From assembly GCF_038003045.1 (NCBI RefSeq), contig NZ_JBBOOK010000001.1:2046001-2110000 (forward strand): a stretch of 64,000 bases of DNA, written 5' to 3'. Both the position numbers and the translations under genes were made by a program. Shown in pieces: positions 26,633-35,009 of the stretch; position 1 is the stretch's first letter, and each line of letters opens with the position of its first letter. Source of the DNA: Sporosarcina sp. FSL W7-1349. GTDB lineage: Bacteria; Bacillota; Bacilli; Bacillales_A; Planococcaceae. The notes beneath the pieces were generated by a model, which had not been told where the DNA came from, searched no databases, and saw only the letters and a list, made by a program, of their open reading frames with translations.

Positions 26633-26635
26633 GGT

Positions 26636-26905
26636 TTACCCCCTCCTTGCCTTTAGTTCTTCATCTGTCAGCGGCTCAACCTCTAAATCTAAATCACCGT
26701 GATATGAATCGACCAAATACCAGACAATTAACGTAGCAAAAATGAAGAAATTCATTAGTATTTGCCAAAAATAAGAGAAGGGGAACCCAATAACGAAGGG
26801 CTCGATCCGATTACTCCAATCAAAGACTCCCGGGAAACAAGCCAAAAAGATGAACAACAGAAACAAGCTGGAAAAGAAGATATTCCTGAAGCGTACATCT
26901 CTCAA
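26636..26905 (-). CDS. DUF3311 small membrane protein, TTG start
   Basis: 89 aa starting at TTG (26903-26905) with GAGGAGG 8 nt upstream. Two membrane spans (NIFFSSLFLLFIFLACFP and IGFPFSYFWQILMNFFIF), WSNRIEPFVIGFPF between, acidic tail. This is the DUF3311 pattern, found almost always just upstream of an SSS symporter, as here. Probable accessory subunit of the symporter. Confidence 0.85.
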   Translation of the reverse strand: MRDVRFRNIFFSSLFLLFIFLACFPGVFDWSNRIEPFVIGFPFSYFWQILMNFFIFATLIVWYLVDSYHGDLDLEVEPLTDEELKARRG

Positions 26906-26943
26906 TACAAAACCTCCTCAAATGGTATTAGCTATAATGAAGG

Positions 26944-27708
26944 TTACTCAATGCTTTCCGGTAAAATCTGTCCTCCGTCAACTACCAAAGTTTGACCCGT
27001 GACGAATCCTGCCTCTTTGGAAGCAAAAAAAGCAGCGGCATGTCCAATATCTTCGACTGTTCCCAAGCGTTTAAATGGTATTGCAGCTGCCATGGAGTTT
27101 AGATAGTCTTGGCCAAGTCCATCCAATCCTTCTGTAAACACATTGCCTGGAGAAACTGCATTAATAGTGATATTGTCTTTGGCCAATTCAAGCGCGGCTG
27201 TCCGCATAAACCCAAGCTGTGCTGCTTTACTTGCCCCATAATGCGACCAACCGGCGTATCCCGTAATCGGCCCTGTAATAGAGGATGTGACAATGAATCG
27301 TCCAAAATCTGCTTTTTTGACGTAAGGCAAAAAAGCTTTTACTGTGAAAAAAGTTCCTTTTGCATTTACATTTTGTACACGATTCCACTGATCCTCCGTC
27401 ATTTCCTCAATGCTAGCCGATGGAAAAATTCCCGCATTAGCGCACACAATATCGATGGCACCCAAATCATTCGCAATTGCTTGTGCTACTTGCTCTAATG
27501 AAAAATTTGAGGTGACATCTGCATTGTAAGCGTTCACAGAATTGTGCTCACCTTGTAATTCTTTCGCTGTTTTCGTAGCCTCTTCCAAATTCCTCGCAAT
27601 GATCGCCACATTCGCTCCTTTTTCGGAAAACACTTTTGCAATCCCTCTTCCAATCCCCTTACTACCGCCCGTCACTACAACTGTCTTACCTTCAAATTGT
27701 TTACTCAT
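26944..27708 (-). CDS. SDR oxidoreductase, first gene of the symporter/M20 operon
   Basis: 254 aa. TGGSKGIGRGIA cofactor motif, CANAG, catalytic Ser in TSSITG, HYGASKA (YxxxK at about 155-159), then SPGNVFTEGLDGL. 3-oxoacyl reductase-like scaffold but no acyl-carrier context. AGGAGGAG precedes the ATG. 38 bp before the DUF3311 gene. With the two other SDRs of the operon it suggests successive oxidations of one substrate. Confidence 0.87.
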   Translation of the reverse strand: MSKQFEGKTVVVTGGSKGIGRGIAKVFSEKGANVAIIARNLEEATKTAKELQGEHNSVNAYNADVTSNFSLEQVAQAIANDLGAIDIVCANAGIFPSASIEEMTEDQWNRVQNVNAKGTFFTVKAFLPYVKKADFGRFIVTSSITGPITGYAGWSHYGASKAAQLGFMRTAALELAKDNITINAVSPGNVFTEGLDGLGQDYLNSMAAAIPFKRLGTVEDIGHAAAFFASKEAGFVTGQTLVVDGGQILPESIE

Positions 27709-28244
27709 GTCAGTACTCCTCCTAAACTAGTAAGTTTATAAGTTTAAACAGAATACCTAGATTATCACCTCTCATTTTATATCTACTCATAAAACAATCC
27801 TCGCACTTCCTCACGATGTCACAAAATACTTGTTGTATTGTGTGGATTTCACTCATGTTAACATGGTGCTATTTATGAGTCAACAGTAAATTCAAATTAT
27901 TTTAAATAATATATATAATCAATTGTTACCGAAGTAGTTTGCTAGTACCTTTCCAAGAATTTCAAATGGAGATTGAATAAATAAATAATATTTTATTGAT
28001 AATAAGCATGTCTTAAATGGAGAAATGGATATGAGAATAAAAGTCTCCGATTAAGAATAGCTGCAGGAGACCAATTATGGAAAGCTATTTTGAGCGGTTC
28101 TACCAACTATGAAGAAAATTAATCAACTGTCTCCGGGCAGGCCACCAATAAACCTTTGCCAAACCAATTTAGTCCTGATAGGCAACAAGGTCCTGGAATT
28201 TTGGTCAATACATGCTTGGAGAATCCGTGGCACAAAATGAAACG
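27709..28244. other. Long AT-rich intergenic region between two divergent-by-function operons
   Basis: Holds the promoter region of the leftward SDR operon; a short direct repeat AAGTTTAT-AAGTTTA at 27731-27746 lies close to its ribosome site. The rest has only short broken frames and no convincing promoter, RNA or repeat. Confidence 0.4.
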
Positions 28245-28278
28245 GCCGCTTATACGATTAAAAATCATAATAAGCGGC
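28245..28278 (-). terminator. Inverted repeat, probable terminator of the PP2C/vWA/kinase operon
   Basis: GCCGCTTAT (28245-28253) pairs with ATAAGCGGC (28270-28278); inner bases GATT/AATC pair too. Followed on the minus strand by CGTTTCATTTTG. 106 nt after the operon's last stop, so it could also act on the other strand. Confidence 0.55.
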
Positions 28279-28384
28279 TCTTCATGTTACGTTAAATTTA
28301 TCCAAATACACGTAACGCCCTATTAATTTCATCAAGTTTATCGAATCATAAATCCGATCTATTGATCCATAAAAACTATTCTAA

Positions 28385-29416
28385 TCAGTTTTTATACGTA
28401 TCCGTTATCCCATCCGAATCTATTTCCTCTTCAGCATCAAGTTCTACCAAATCATCTTCAAAATCTTCGTATTCGAAGTTGTCATAAAGGTCATGGTCCT
28501 CGTCGCTATCATCCATGTCGTCTGGAGTAGAGTGGAATTCTTCTTCGTCTTCCTCGAATTCACGTGGTGCAAGAAGTTCGTCAATCGATTTTTCCACATG
28601 GATCACTGTGTCATCTGGTACAGCGTCCTGTTCCCCCTTTATTGCGGCCATCAGCTTTGAAGGTTCAGCTGGAATCGGATCTTCTTTTGAAGCAGCCAAT
28701 ACAGCAATGGAACAATCGTCGTCGGTGTTGTCGACGAGCGCCGCGAGCAATTCGGTTAAGTCATGCTTGAAAGTGTTGGCGGTCGATTTCTGGAAATGGT
28801 CGATGATGACACCTAGGTTTTGCGTGTCCAATCCTTGTGATTTGCTGAGAAATGAAGCTGTCGAACCATCGGACATGATGATGAAACCCAGATCTTCCGT
28901 TACGCTTCCCCGGTAAATTCGGAAATGCTCATCCAACGTCTCCATGCTTACAAAATACGTTTCATTTTCATATAAACCATTTTCAGGAGCTGACAGTATT
29001 TCAACATCTCCACTTTCACATTTCACAATCATACCGTCTCCAACATGCCCCGCAATGTAATCTTGCCCCTTTGTCACGACGAAAAGCAAAGTCGATGAAA
29101 AATCTTCTTTATTTCTATCATGTTCCAGCACAAGTGCGTTAAGTTCTTGGTGTATGTAAAAATGGAGTTCCTCCGCAAGCTTCTGTGATTCCAAACTACT
29201 CAATCTATCAAATTTCTCGCATAAGTAATATGCTAATTTCGTTACAATCAATTCTGCGCCCAGATGAGAAGATTCATATGAGCCCGCCCCATCCGCCAGG
29301 ACAATGGCATGGGCGCCGTCCCATTCATAATGGACGGCGCGGTCTTGGCATGGGGTTCCCCATTCGGTATGGCTTGCTCCACGCGCATATGCACTTGAAG
29401 ATCTCCAGTTGTGCAT
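28385..29416 (-). CDS. PP2C-type protein phosphatase with long acidic tail
   Basis: 343 aa from ATG at 29414-29416 with GAGGAG 9 nt upstream; a TTG nine codons earlier lacks a ribosome site. Starts SSAYARGASHTEWGTPCQD, typical of PP2C_2. Metal-binding Asp residues in VLADGAGS (about 40), HVGDGMIVK, IIMSDGS and NTDDDCSIAVLAA. The last 60-70 residues are strongly acidic. Hydrolyses phospho-Ser/Thr, probably reversing the kinase at 31124. Last gene of the six-gene operon. The phosphatase plus vWA plus kinase set is the composition of TerY-phosphorylation triads. Confidence 0.87.
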   Translation of the reverse strand: MHNWRSSSAYARGASHTEWGTPCQDRAVHYEWDGAHAIVLADGAGSYESSHLGAELIVTKLAYYLCEKFDRLSSLESQKLAEELHFYIHQELNALVLEHDRNKEDFSSTLLFVVTKGQDYIAGHVGDGMIVKCESGDVEILSAPENGLYENETYFVSMETLDEHFRIYRGSVTEDLGFIIMSDGSTASFLSKSQGLDTQNLGVIIDHFQKSTANTFKHDLTELLAALVDNTDDDCSIAVLAASKEDPIPAEPSKLMAAIKGEQDAVPDDTVIHVEKSIDELLAPREFEEDEEEFHSTPDDMDDSDEDHDLYDNFEYEDFEDDLVELDAEEEIDSDGITDTYKN

Positions 29417-29452
29417 GTATCTCAACTCCTCAGTGTATTCCAAGTTCCAAAA

Positions 29453-30259
29453 TCAGCCTGTCGATAGGTTCCCCTCTTTAAAGCCATCAAATACATCAAA
29501 AACTTGAAAGGGATTCGGATTATCGGGGTTCGAATCGTAGGCTGCCGGAAGGGATCTTACGGATACTGTCAAATGCTTGAAGAATGACAGGATATCGGTG
29601 TCTTCCAAACGTTTTACGCTATTTCTTCCGGTTGAAAATTGTTTCAGGAAATACAAGTCTTCCACTTGATTGCCCAATGCGACAATATGTACTTCCATAT
29701 CGGTCATTTTTCGGAATCGATCAAACTTGGATTTGGCTTCCAAAAACTCTTTATCTGTTTTTTGCAAAGGATCGGCAACCAGGTACTCTTCCCCATTTTC
29801 GACCAGTTCCGTATATTCATAACGGGACGGTTCGCCATCTGTCATGATGAGCATGATTGGTTTTGTATTGGATATGCCGATGGATTGATACGCATCAATC
29901 TGGTCTTCAATATTATCCAACGCCATGAGAATCGCCGGACAAAGAGGCGTATTTCCGTATGCTTCAAAAACCGGAACTGTCTGTTTGCGGATATCATTAA
30001 AATCCACAGCCAACTGTACCCGCTCTTCCCCTCCAAACGTAACGATAGACAAATCGAGACTATCACAAATTTTCGGATCTTCGAGCAATACATCATAGAA
30101 AGCTTGCAGCCCCCGATTGACTTTGGATATATTCTCATTCAATTCCATTGAACCGCTGATGTCAATGACCATGACGAACGGAATTTTTTTGCTGCGCCGA
30201 TTTTCAAGACTGGCTAATTTCATCTTCTTCCGGTTGATACGTTCCATTAAACTTGACAA
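29453..30259 (-). CDS. TerY-like von Willebrand factor A (vWA) protein 2, TTG start
   Basis: 268 aa. TTG at 30257-30259, 7 nt after GGGAGG, gives LSSLMERINRKKM, which aligns end to end with the start of the neighbouring vWA protein (MSELMKTIERIKKK); this supports the TTG over an upstream ATG frame to 30307. Complete MIDAS: VIDISGSM (DxSxS), GNTPLCPAI (Thr), IMTDGEPS (Asp). No signal peptide, so cytoplasmic. Metal-dependent protein-binding module, expected target or scaffold of the kinase/phosphatase. Paralogue of the next gene, a tandem duplication. Confidence 0.87.
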   Translation of the reverse strand: MSSLMERINRKKMKLASLENRRSKKIPFVMVIDISGSMELNENISKVNRGLQAFYDVLLEDPKICDSLDLSIVTFGGEERVQLAVDFNDIRKQTVPVFEAYGNTPLCPAILMALDNIEDQIDAYQSIGISNTKPIMLIMTDGEPSRYEYTELVENGEEYLVADPLQKTDKEFLEAKSKFDRFRKMTDMEVHIVALGNQVEDLYFLKQFSTGRNSVKRLEDTDILSFFKHLTVSVRSLPAAYDSNPDNPNPFQVFDVFDGFKEGNLSTG

Positions 30260-30284
30260 TTCTATTCCTCCCATCGTGGAAATA

Positions 30285-30313
30285 AAGAGGATGCCGTTTG
30301 CAGACATCCTCTT
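30285..30313 (-). terminator. Hairpin between the two vWA genes
   Basis: Perfect 9-bp stem (30285-30293 with 30305-30313), minus-strand arms AAGAGGATG / CATCCTCTT, then TATTTCC. It starts 7 nt after the first vWA gene's stop codon. Possible attenuator or RNA-processing/stability element inside the operon. Confidence 0.55.
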
Positions 30314-30319
30314 ATCGCT

Positions 30320-31105
30320 TCATGAACGAATTTGGTTCCAAGGCGATACGACGCCTTTACTGTCGTCATTTACAAGATCCAATCTACTTTCGGGATTTGG
30401 AATGGCACGCGTTAAAACAGATGTACTTCGGCTTAGCAGCTTGAAGAACTCGACGATATTGTCTTGGTCTGCCATTTTCAGGACATTTTGAGGGACAGAC
30501 GCAAATTGCTCAAGGAAAAATGAATTTTGGATGCCATCTCCCACGCCAATGGAAATGGAAACCAATCCTTGTTCGGCTTTGAATTCATTGAACTTTTCCA
30601 GCGTATCTAAAAATTCTTTGTCTGTTTTTTGCAGAGGAATCCCATATCCATCCTCATCCACACGATTACTTAAAGTAGGTTCCCCATCCGTCATAATGAT
30701 CAGATGCGGTGGGTGAGAAACGATCCCTTGGCTTGAATAAATCCCCATTTGTTCTTCCAAGGCCGAAATCCCTTTTTTTATCGCCTCACAGAGCGGCGTA
30801 ATCCCTGCTGCGGAAAAGACAGGGAATCGCTGTTCCCGTAAATCTTCAAAATCAACAGCCAACCGGGTACCGCCGTTGCCGAACTCAACAATGGCCACTT
30901 CAATATGGTCGCAAGTCTTCGGATCTTCCAGCAACTGTTGGCGATAGATCGTCAGTCCTTCATTCAATCTCGTGATATTTTCATTGGTGTTCATGGAAGA
31001 ACTCGTGTCCACCAAGATGCAAATCGGCAATTTCGTCCCTTTCCGCGAAGAAAGGCTTTCACTTTTCTTTTTGATTCTTTCAATCGTTTTCATCAGTTCT
31101 GACAT
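30320..31105 (-). CDS. TerY-like von Willebrand factor A (vWA) protein 1
   Basis: 261 aa, ATG with AAGGAGTG upstream. MIDAS complete: ILVDTSSSM, GITPLCEAI, LIIMTDGEPT. The N-terminal region before the domain is only about 20 residues. Closely similar in layout to the vWA protein encoded next. TerY proteins are the small stand-alone vWA members of tellurium-resistance-type stress systems. 18 bp after the kinase gene. Confidence 0.88.
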   Translation of the reverse strand: MSELMKTIERIKKKSESLSSRKGTKLPICILVDTSSSMNTNENITRLNEGLTIYRQQLLEDPKTCDHIEVAIVEFGNGGTRLAVDFEDLREQRFPVFSAAGITPLCEAIKKGISALEEQMGIYSSQGIVSHPPHLIIMTDGEPTLSNRVDEDGYGIPLQKTDKEFLDTLEKFNEFKAEQGLVSISIGVGDGIQNSFFLEQFASVPQNVLKMADQDNIVEFFKLLSRSTSVLTRAIPNPESRLDLVNDDSKGVVSPWNQIRS

Positions 31106-31123
31106 TCGTAAACACTCCTTCTA

Positions 31124-33259
31124 TTAATTGTTCCATAGTTTCTTCAGGAAACCAAACAATCCTTGCGGCTGCTGTGAGTTTCGGGAAGAGGCCGGACTTT
31201 TGCCGGATTGTTGGCTATTAGTTTTAGAAGCTTGGGTTCGCGAACCGGCACCCGCATTGCCAGTACTCTTATGAGCTTGCGGACGATTCTGCGATACAGG
31301 TCTTGCTCGATGGATTGTTTGTTGCGGTCGCGCTGCATGTCCGCTATTGGAAGCGGAATAGGTTTTGCGCTTGGCCATTAAGATCATCTCAAACTTTTCT
31401 TTGCCGCTCTGATCTTTCTTCGGATTGCTGAAAAATTCATGAAGCAATTGCTCTAGATTTTGCGGATTCAAACTCGCTTCCCATTCCGCCCTGATCGCCT
31501 GACGCTCCGCTTCAGGCAAGCTTTCGTCATTCAGCCATTTTTTGATTTGCGTATCGTAAATATTGATGCATTCATTGCAATATAAATACGTTTCATTTAC
31601 GCGGAAACTGTTCAGCACTTTATTATAATGGTAGTAATAGTCCTTTTGACAGTTTTTAGACGAGCAGTTGAAGTGAATCGTATACGGCTCCGCTATGGCG
31701 AAATTATCATAGATCATTTTATCGCTGGCCGGATTTTTCTTGATATGGAAAATGTAACGATCAATGCCTTTCATCATTTGTTCCGTAGACGGCCTGAAAT
31801 CCTTGCCCTGGCTCGCAAAAGTGGCATAGAACATGCACTTCAAGTATCTCGGCAAATGGGAGTGCGTGTAATTGGCCAAGGTCGGTGCCTTCTTTTCATT
31901 GCGGTTCGGGTCAGGATCCACTTCGACTCCGAACTCCTCTTTGATAAATTCGGCGTCTTTTTCTTGGATTTTATATGGATATAAGCGTTTCCGCGTATTA
32001 TCTTGCAAGTTTCTTCCGGTCGGATGCTGGTAAGGATGGACATTGTTGAAGATTATGTTAAATAGCAAAATTGCTATAGTAAAGCATTCATTTTCAATCG
32101 TTCTTGGAATAAAACCATGTGCTTCACGTTCTTGTAGCCATACAGGATCGGTAAATTCAGGTGTTTCAAACATGGATGGGAAGCCATCAATTTGGCAGCT
32201 ATCCAAATCAATGATATAAATTTTAATATCTTCCGGGCTTTTTGCATCGACTAAGATATTTTCCAAGTTCACATCGCCCATAATGATGCCATGCGTATGC
32301 AATTTCTTTAATTTAATAATGATTTTCTTTGCAATGGTCAGTAGATCGGATCTTTTGAATCCTTCGAATGGATAAATGTTTTTCGTAATAATATCCACTA
32401 ACAAGATGCCTTCCGCCTGGTCCATGACGATGCCTACCAAATTCCCGTTGGCATCGGTCAATTTGTATTGAGGCAAAATGATGTAGCGGTCGTTCACCTG
32501 ATAGCGGGGATCATTCAGCAGCACATCCAGCCGCTCGTTCCGACGACGGATTTCCTGTTGGAACTTGAAGCAGTTTGGCAAATGCGTTTGCAAATCTGGC
32601 ACAGTTTTATAGATTTTTGCGAGTTTACCGGGAACGAGTTCGAATATATCGGCTTCCCCGCCTCCGCCAATGCGACGTTGCAGCGAAATCGGATTGCCCC
32701 CAAGATAAACGGTATCCCCTTCCTCTGGCGCAACCACCTTGTATTCCATAAATCCGAATTCCGGAGAAAAGCTGATCACTTTGGACAATCCCGTATCGAT
32801 GAGACGGTCGGCAAGCCTTTCAGCATTTGGGTGGCTTGTCAGCAAAACGGCACGCTGCTCACTTCCGGACGCTTTCATCTGCCTTACAAAATTGCGATAA
32901 AACTCCAATTCGCAGCTGGCAATATCATCGGGTTCCGGATCACTTTCTGAGCTGAAAAACGACTTCGTCTCGAAAAAATCCATATACCCGTTCAAGTACG
33001 CATTGACGACCCGCTTGAACGAATTGTCCTGTTCCAGCTGAAGAGCATTGATCGCATATTTACCGATGAACAATTTGTATCTTTCATTAACAGAACGGAC
33101 ATCGGCAATCAGCTGAGGAACGTAGTTTTTAATAGCTTGTTCGATCTGTTTCCGTTCATCGGCTGAATAATTCGGATTCAGCATATCATAAAAGAAATAA
33201 TGATCGACGAGCAATAACTCCTGCCCATTTTCGGCTTCAATAGAAAAGGTTACATTCAT
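31124..33259 (-). CDS. Protein kinase-like protein with zinc-binding region and disordered tail (TerY-P type)
   Basis: 711 aa. Residues 1-180 are an unknown N-terminal domain. The kinase-like domain (about 190-480) has the glycine loop RRIGGGGEADIFEL, Lys in GKLAKIYK, catalytic-loop equivalent HGIIMGDVNLENILV (HRD replaced, Asp and Asn kept) and metal Asp in YIIDLDSCQ (DFG to DLD). A Cys4 cluster near 560-600 (NCSSKNC and LYCNEC) looks like a zinc ribbon. The last 90 residues are Ser/Gln/Pro-rich and low in order, ending FGFLKKLWNN. Kinase plus C-terminal zinc element is the described form of the kinase in TerY-P triads. Lies 8 bp after the PIN gene. Confidence 0.84.
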   Translation of the reverse strand: MNVTFSIEAENGQELLLVDHYFFYDMLNPNYSADERKQIEQAIKNYVPQLIADVRSVNERYKLFIGKYAINALQLEQDNSFKRVVNAYLNGYMDFFETKSFFSSESDPEPDDIASCELEFYRNFVRQMKASGSEQRAVLLTSHPNAERLADRLIDTGLSKVISFSPEFGFMEYKVVAPEEGDTVYLGGNPISLQRRIGGGGEADIFELVPGKLAKIYKTVPDLQTHLPNCFKFQQEIRRRNERLDVLLNDPRYQVNDRYIILPQYKLTDANGNLVGIVMDQAEGILLVDIITKNIYPFEGFKRSDLLTIAKKIIIKLKKLHTHGIIMGDVNLENILVDAKSPEDIKIYIIDLDSCQIDGFPSMFETPEFTDPVWLQEREAHGFIPRTIENECFTIAILLFNIIFNNVHPYQHPTGRNLQDNTRKRLYPYKIQEKDAEFIKEEFGVEVDPDPNRNEKKAPTLANYTHSHLPRYLKCMFYATFASQGKDFRPSTEQMMKGIDRYIFHIKKNPASDKMIYDNFAIAEPYTIHFNCSSKNCQKDYYYHYNKVLNSFRVNETYLYCNECINIYDTQIKKWLNDESLPEAERQAIRAEWEASLNPQNLEQLLHEFFSNPKKDQSGKEKFEMILMAKRKTYSASNSGHAARPQQTIHRARPVSQNRPQAHKSTGNAGAGSRTQASKTNSQQSGKSPASSRNSQQPQGLFGFLKKLWNN

Positions 33260-33267
33260 TGCAGTTC

Positions 33268-33837
33268 CTACTTTCTTAAGATTTCAGATTCAAAGCGCTT
33301 GGCCTCCCGCTTGTCCGGGTCCAGCTGCCATTCATACAGCTGCTCGTTTTTCAAATTAACGAACAGTGCTTTCATGACGAATTTTGACTTAACCGATTGC
33401 AATAGGTTGAGGTTCAACACATCGGTAGCTAGATTCCGGTCATTGGTCAGAAGCGCCACATGCGTATGGCGCCGCAACTCCATGAAAATGCTTAACAGCG
33501 AGACATCATTGAATCCGCCAATTGTCCCTGTATAATCAGAGCGCATGATTTCCACATAATTTGCATGGATCAGCCGTTTGGCCAACTCGAACCCGTCCAT
33601 CGCGTCGGTACGGGTCTGCAAATTTTCAGAACCGGGACGCTGGCTTAAATTTTCCAGCTCAATAAAAACCGCCTCTGGAATGAAGATTCGGAAATCCTTT
33701 ACCTTCTTTTTTTGCAACGTCTCATTATAGCTTTCAACAAGCGTCGAGCGGAGAAAACGCTGGAACTCTTTGTGCATCAACCCATTGGAATCTAAGATGA
33801 TAAAATGATTGGACAAATCAATTCCGTTGATTTCCAT
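33268..33837 (-). CDS. PIN-domain protein, predicted RNase
   Basis: 189 aa from ATG at 33835-33837; AGGAGGAG overlaps the end of the upstream gene 9 nt earlier. PIN features: FIILDSNGLMH (first acidic residue), FIPEAVFIELENL (Glu pair), and VALLTNDRNLATDV (third acidic site). PIN domains are Mg2+-dependent ribonucleases, as in VapC toxins. This one is longer than a usual VapC and no antitoxin-like small gene precedes it; instead it lies within the kinase/vWA operon. It may be the effector nuclease, held in check by phosphorylation. That role is an inference. Confidence 0.82.
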   Translation of the reverse strand: MEINGIDLSNHFIILDSNGLMHKEFQRFLRSTLVESYNETLQKKKVKDFRIFIPEAVFIELENLSQRPGSENLQTRTDAMDGFELAKRLIHANYVEIMRSDYTGTIGGFNDVSLLSIFMELRRHTHVALLTNDRNLATDVLNLNLLQSVKSKFVMKALFVNLKNEQLYEWQLDPDKREAKRFESEILRK

Positions 33838-33841
33838 AAAA

Positions 33842-34858
33842 TCACTCCTCCTGTTCACCCGCTAGAAGTTCCAATGAATACCGGGCCATTTGTATTTGGA
33901 TCTGCAAATCTTCCACCGCATGTAGTTGCAAGGAAAGAAGCTGACGCTGGAATTGAAGGACCATTTCCGCGAAGTCCTCACCGGATTCGGAAGCGACTTC
34001 CAATTCAAACAATTCACCGCGCAATTGTTTGATCAACGAACGGTTTTCAAGATCCGAGTATTTATATAGCTCGATAATCAGTTCATTCAACTGTTCCAGC
34101 GGGGATTCCGTCTCGACCTCTTCATCTTCAAAAACTCCATCCCAATCGAAATCGGACTCGATCAAATCTTCCTCTGTCAGTCTTTCGTAATTGCTTGGCT
34201 CCATTTCGTCATCCTCCTCATCGAAAACATCATCAAGTTCAAGCTCTACCTCGGATGATTCTTCCACATCTTGCTCAATCTCTTGTTCGTAACTATTTTC
34301 TTCCGCGAGTTTTTCCCCAAAAAGAGCAGATTCATTTCGTACGTTCATTTGTTCCTCATCCTTTTCTTCTTGATTTTCATAGTACTCTTCTAACAAGTGA
34401 TCGAATTCTTCCATGTTGATGGCGTTTGCAGCCGCTGCTTTGAATTTGGCAAGCACGTCGATCAAATCCTCCATTGCCTGCACATTTTCCAATAAAGACT
34501 TTGCAGACAATTCCTCGGATGGTTTGAAAAAATTCTCTCCTAGCAGTACGGTCCTATTTTCATAGTTATGTTGAATGGATAAATAGTACACAGGCGTCGA
34601 GCGAGCATCGGGCTGCTTGGAATACAATTCGTATGTCAAGTCTATTAGCCAAGTTTCATCCGACAAGGAATAACGCAACGCATCGAGAAAACGGGACTGA
34701 GATCCATTCATATTTTTTGTAATGACTTCCAGCTTTTCTTCCTCTGGGCAGCTGAGATCATCCAACGCGTCTTCGGATGTAAAGACTTGAATAAATGCAC
34801 TGGTGAACTTTTTAAAGCTTCGACGGTATGTATCATAAGCATGGTCTTTCAAAAGCAT
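33842..34858 (-). CDS. Unrecognised acidic helical protein, first gene of the TerY-P-like operon
   Basis: 338 aa, ATG with AAGGAGG upstream. No family recognised. Residues 1-120 look mixed alpha/beta and are moderately charged (AYDTYRRSFKKFTSAF; STPVYYLSIQHNYENRTVLL). Residues about 140-250 are extremely Glu/Asp-rich and probably disordered. Residues about 255-338 are helical with leucine repeats (LEQLNELIIELYKYSD; MVLQFQRQLLSLQLH), a likely coiled coil. No cysteines or membrane spans. Being first in the operon and next to a nuclease gene, it could be an inhibitor, adaptor or kinase substrate. Confidence 0.7.
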   Translation of the reverse strand: MLLKDHAYDTYRRSFKKFTSAFIQVFTSEDALDDLSCPEEEKLEVITKNMNGSQSRFLDALRYSLSDETWLIDLTYELYSKQPDARSTPVYYLSIQHNYENRTVLLGENFFKPSEELSAKSLLENVQAMEDLIDVLAKFKAAAANAINMEEFDHLLEEYYENQEEKDEEQMNVRNESALFGEKLAEENSYEQEIEQDVEESSEVELELDDVFDEEDDEMEPSNYERLTEEDLIESDFDWDGVFEDEEVETESPLEQLNELIIELYKYSDLENRSLIKQLRGELFELEVASESGEDFAEMVLQFQRQLLSLQLHAVEDLQIQIQMARYSLELLAGEQEE

Positions 34859-34898
34859 ATTTGAGTAAGCCTCCTTCTTAGAAATTCAACCTGTAATA

Positions 34899-34927
34899 AA
34901 TATAACTAAAGGTGATAATATTGTAAA
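34899..34927 (-). promoter_or_regulatory. Sigma-A promoter of the TerY-P-like operon
   Basis: Minus strand TTTACA (34922-34927), 17-bp spacer, TATATT (34899-34904). Predicted transcript start near 34892, 34 nt before the ATG. It lies in the 151-bp space shared with the divergent XRE gene, so the XRE protein could bind here. Confidence 0.65.
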
Positions 34928-35009
34928 GTGTTTTTAAAAATATATTTTAGACGAGATTTTTTTCACTCAATCGGTTATACTCTATATAAATATTACAGGA
35001 GGAATTAAA

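Noticed and set aside
33268..34858. Simple toxin-antitoxin pair of the acidic protein and PIN protein
   Set aside because: Both are longer than typical pairs and lie in a six-gene unit with kinase and phosphatase, so I do not call it a plain VapBC.
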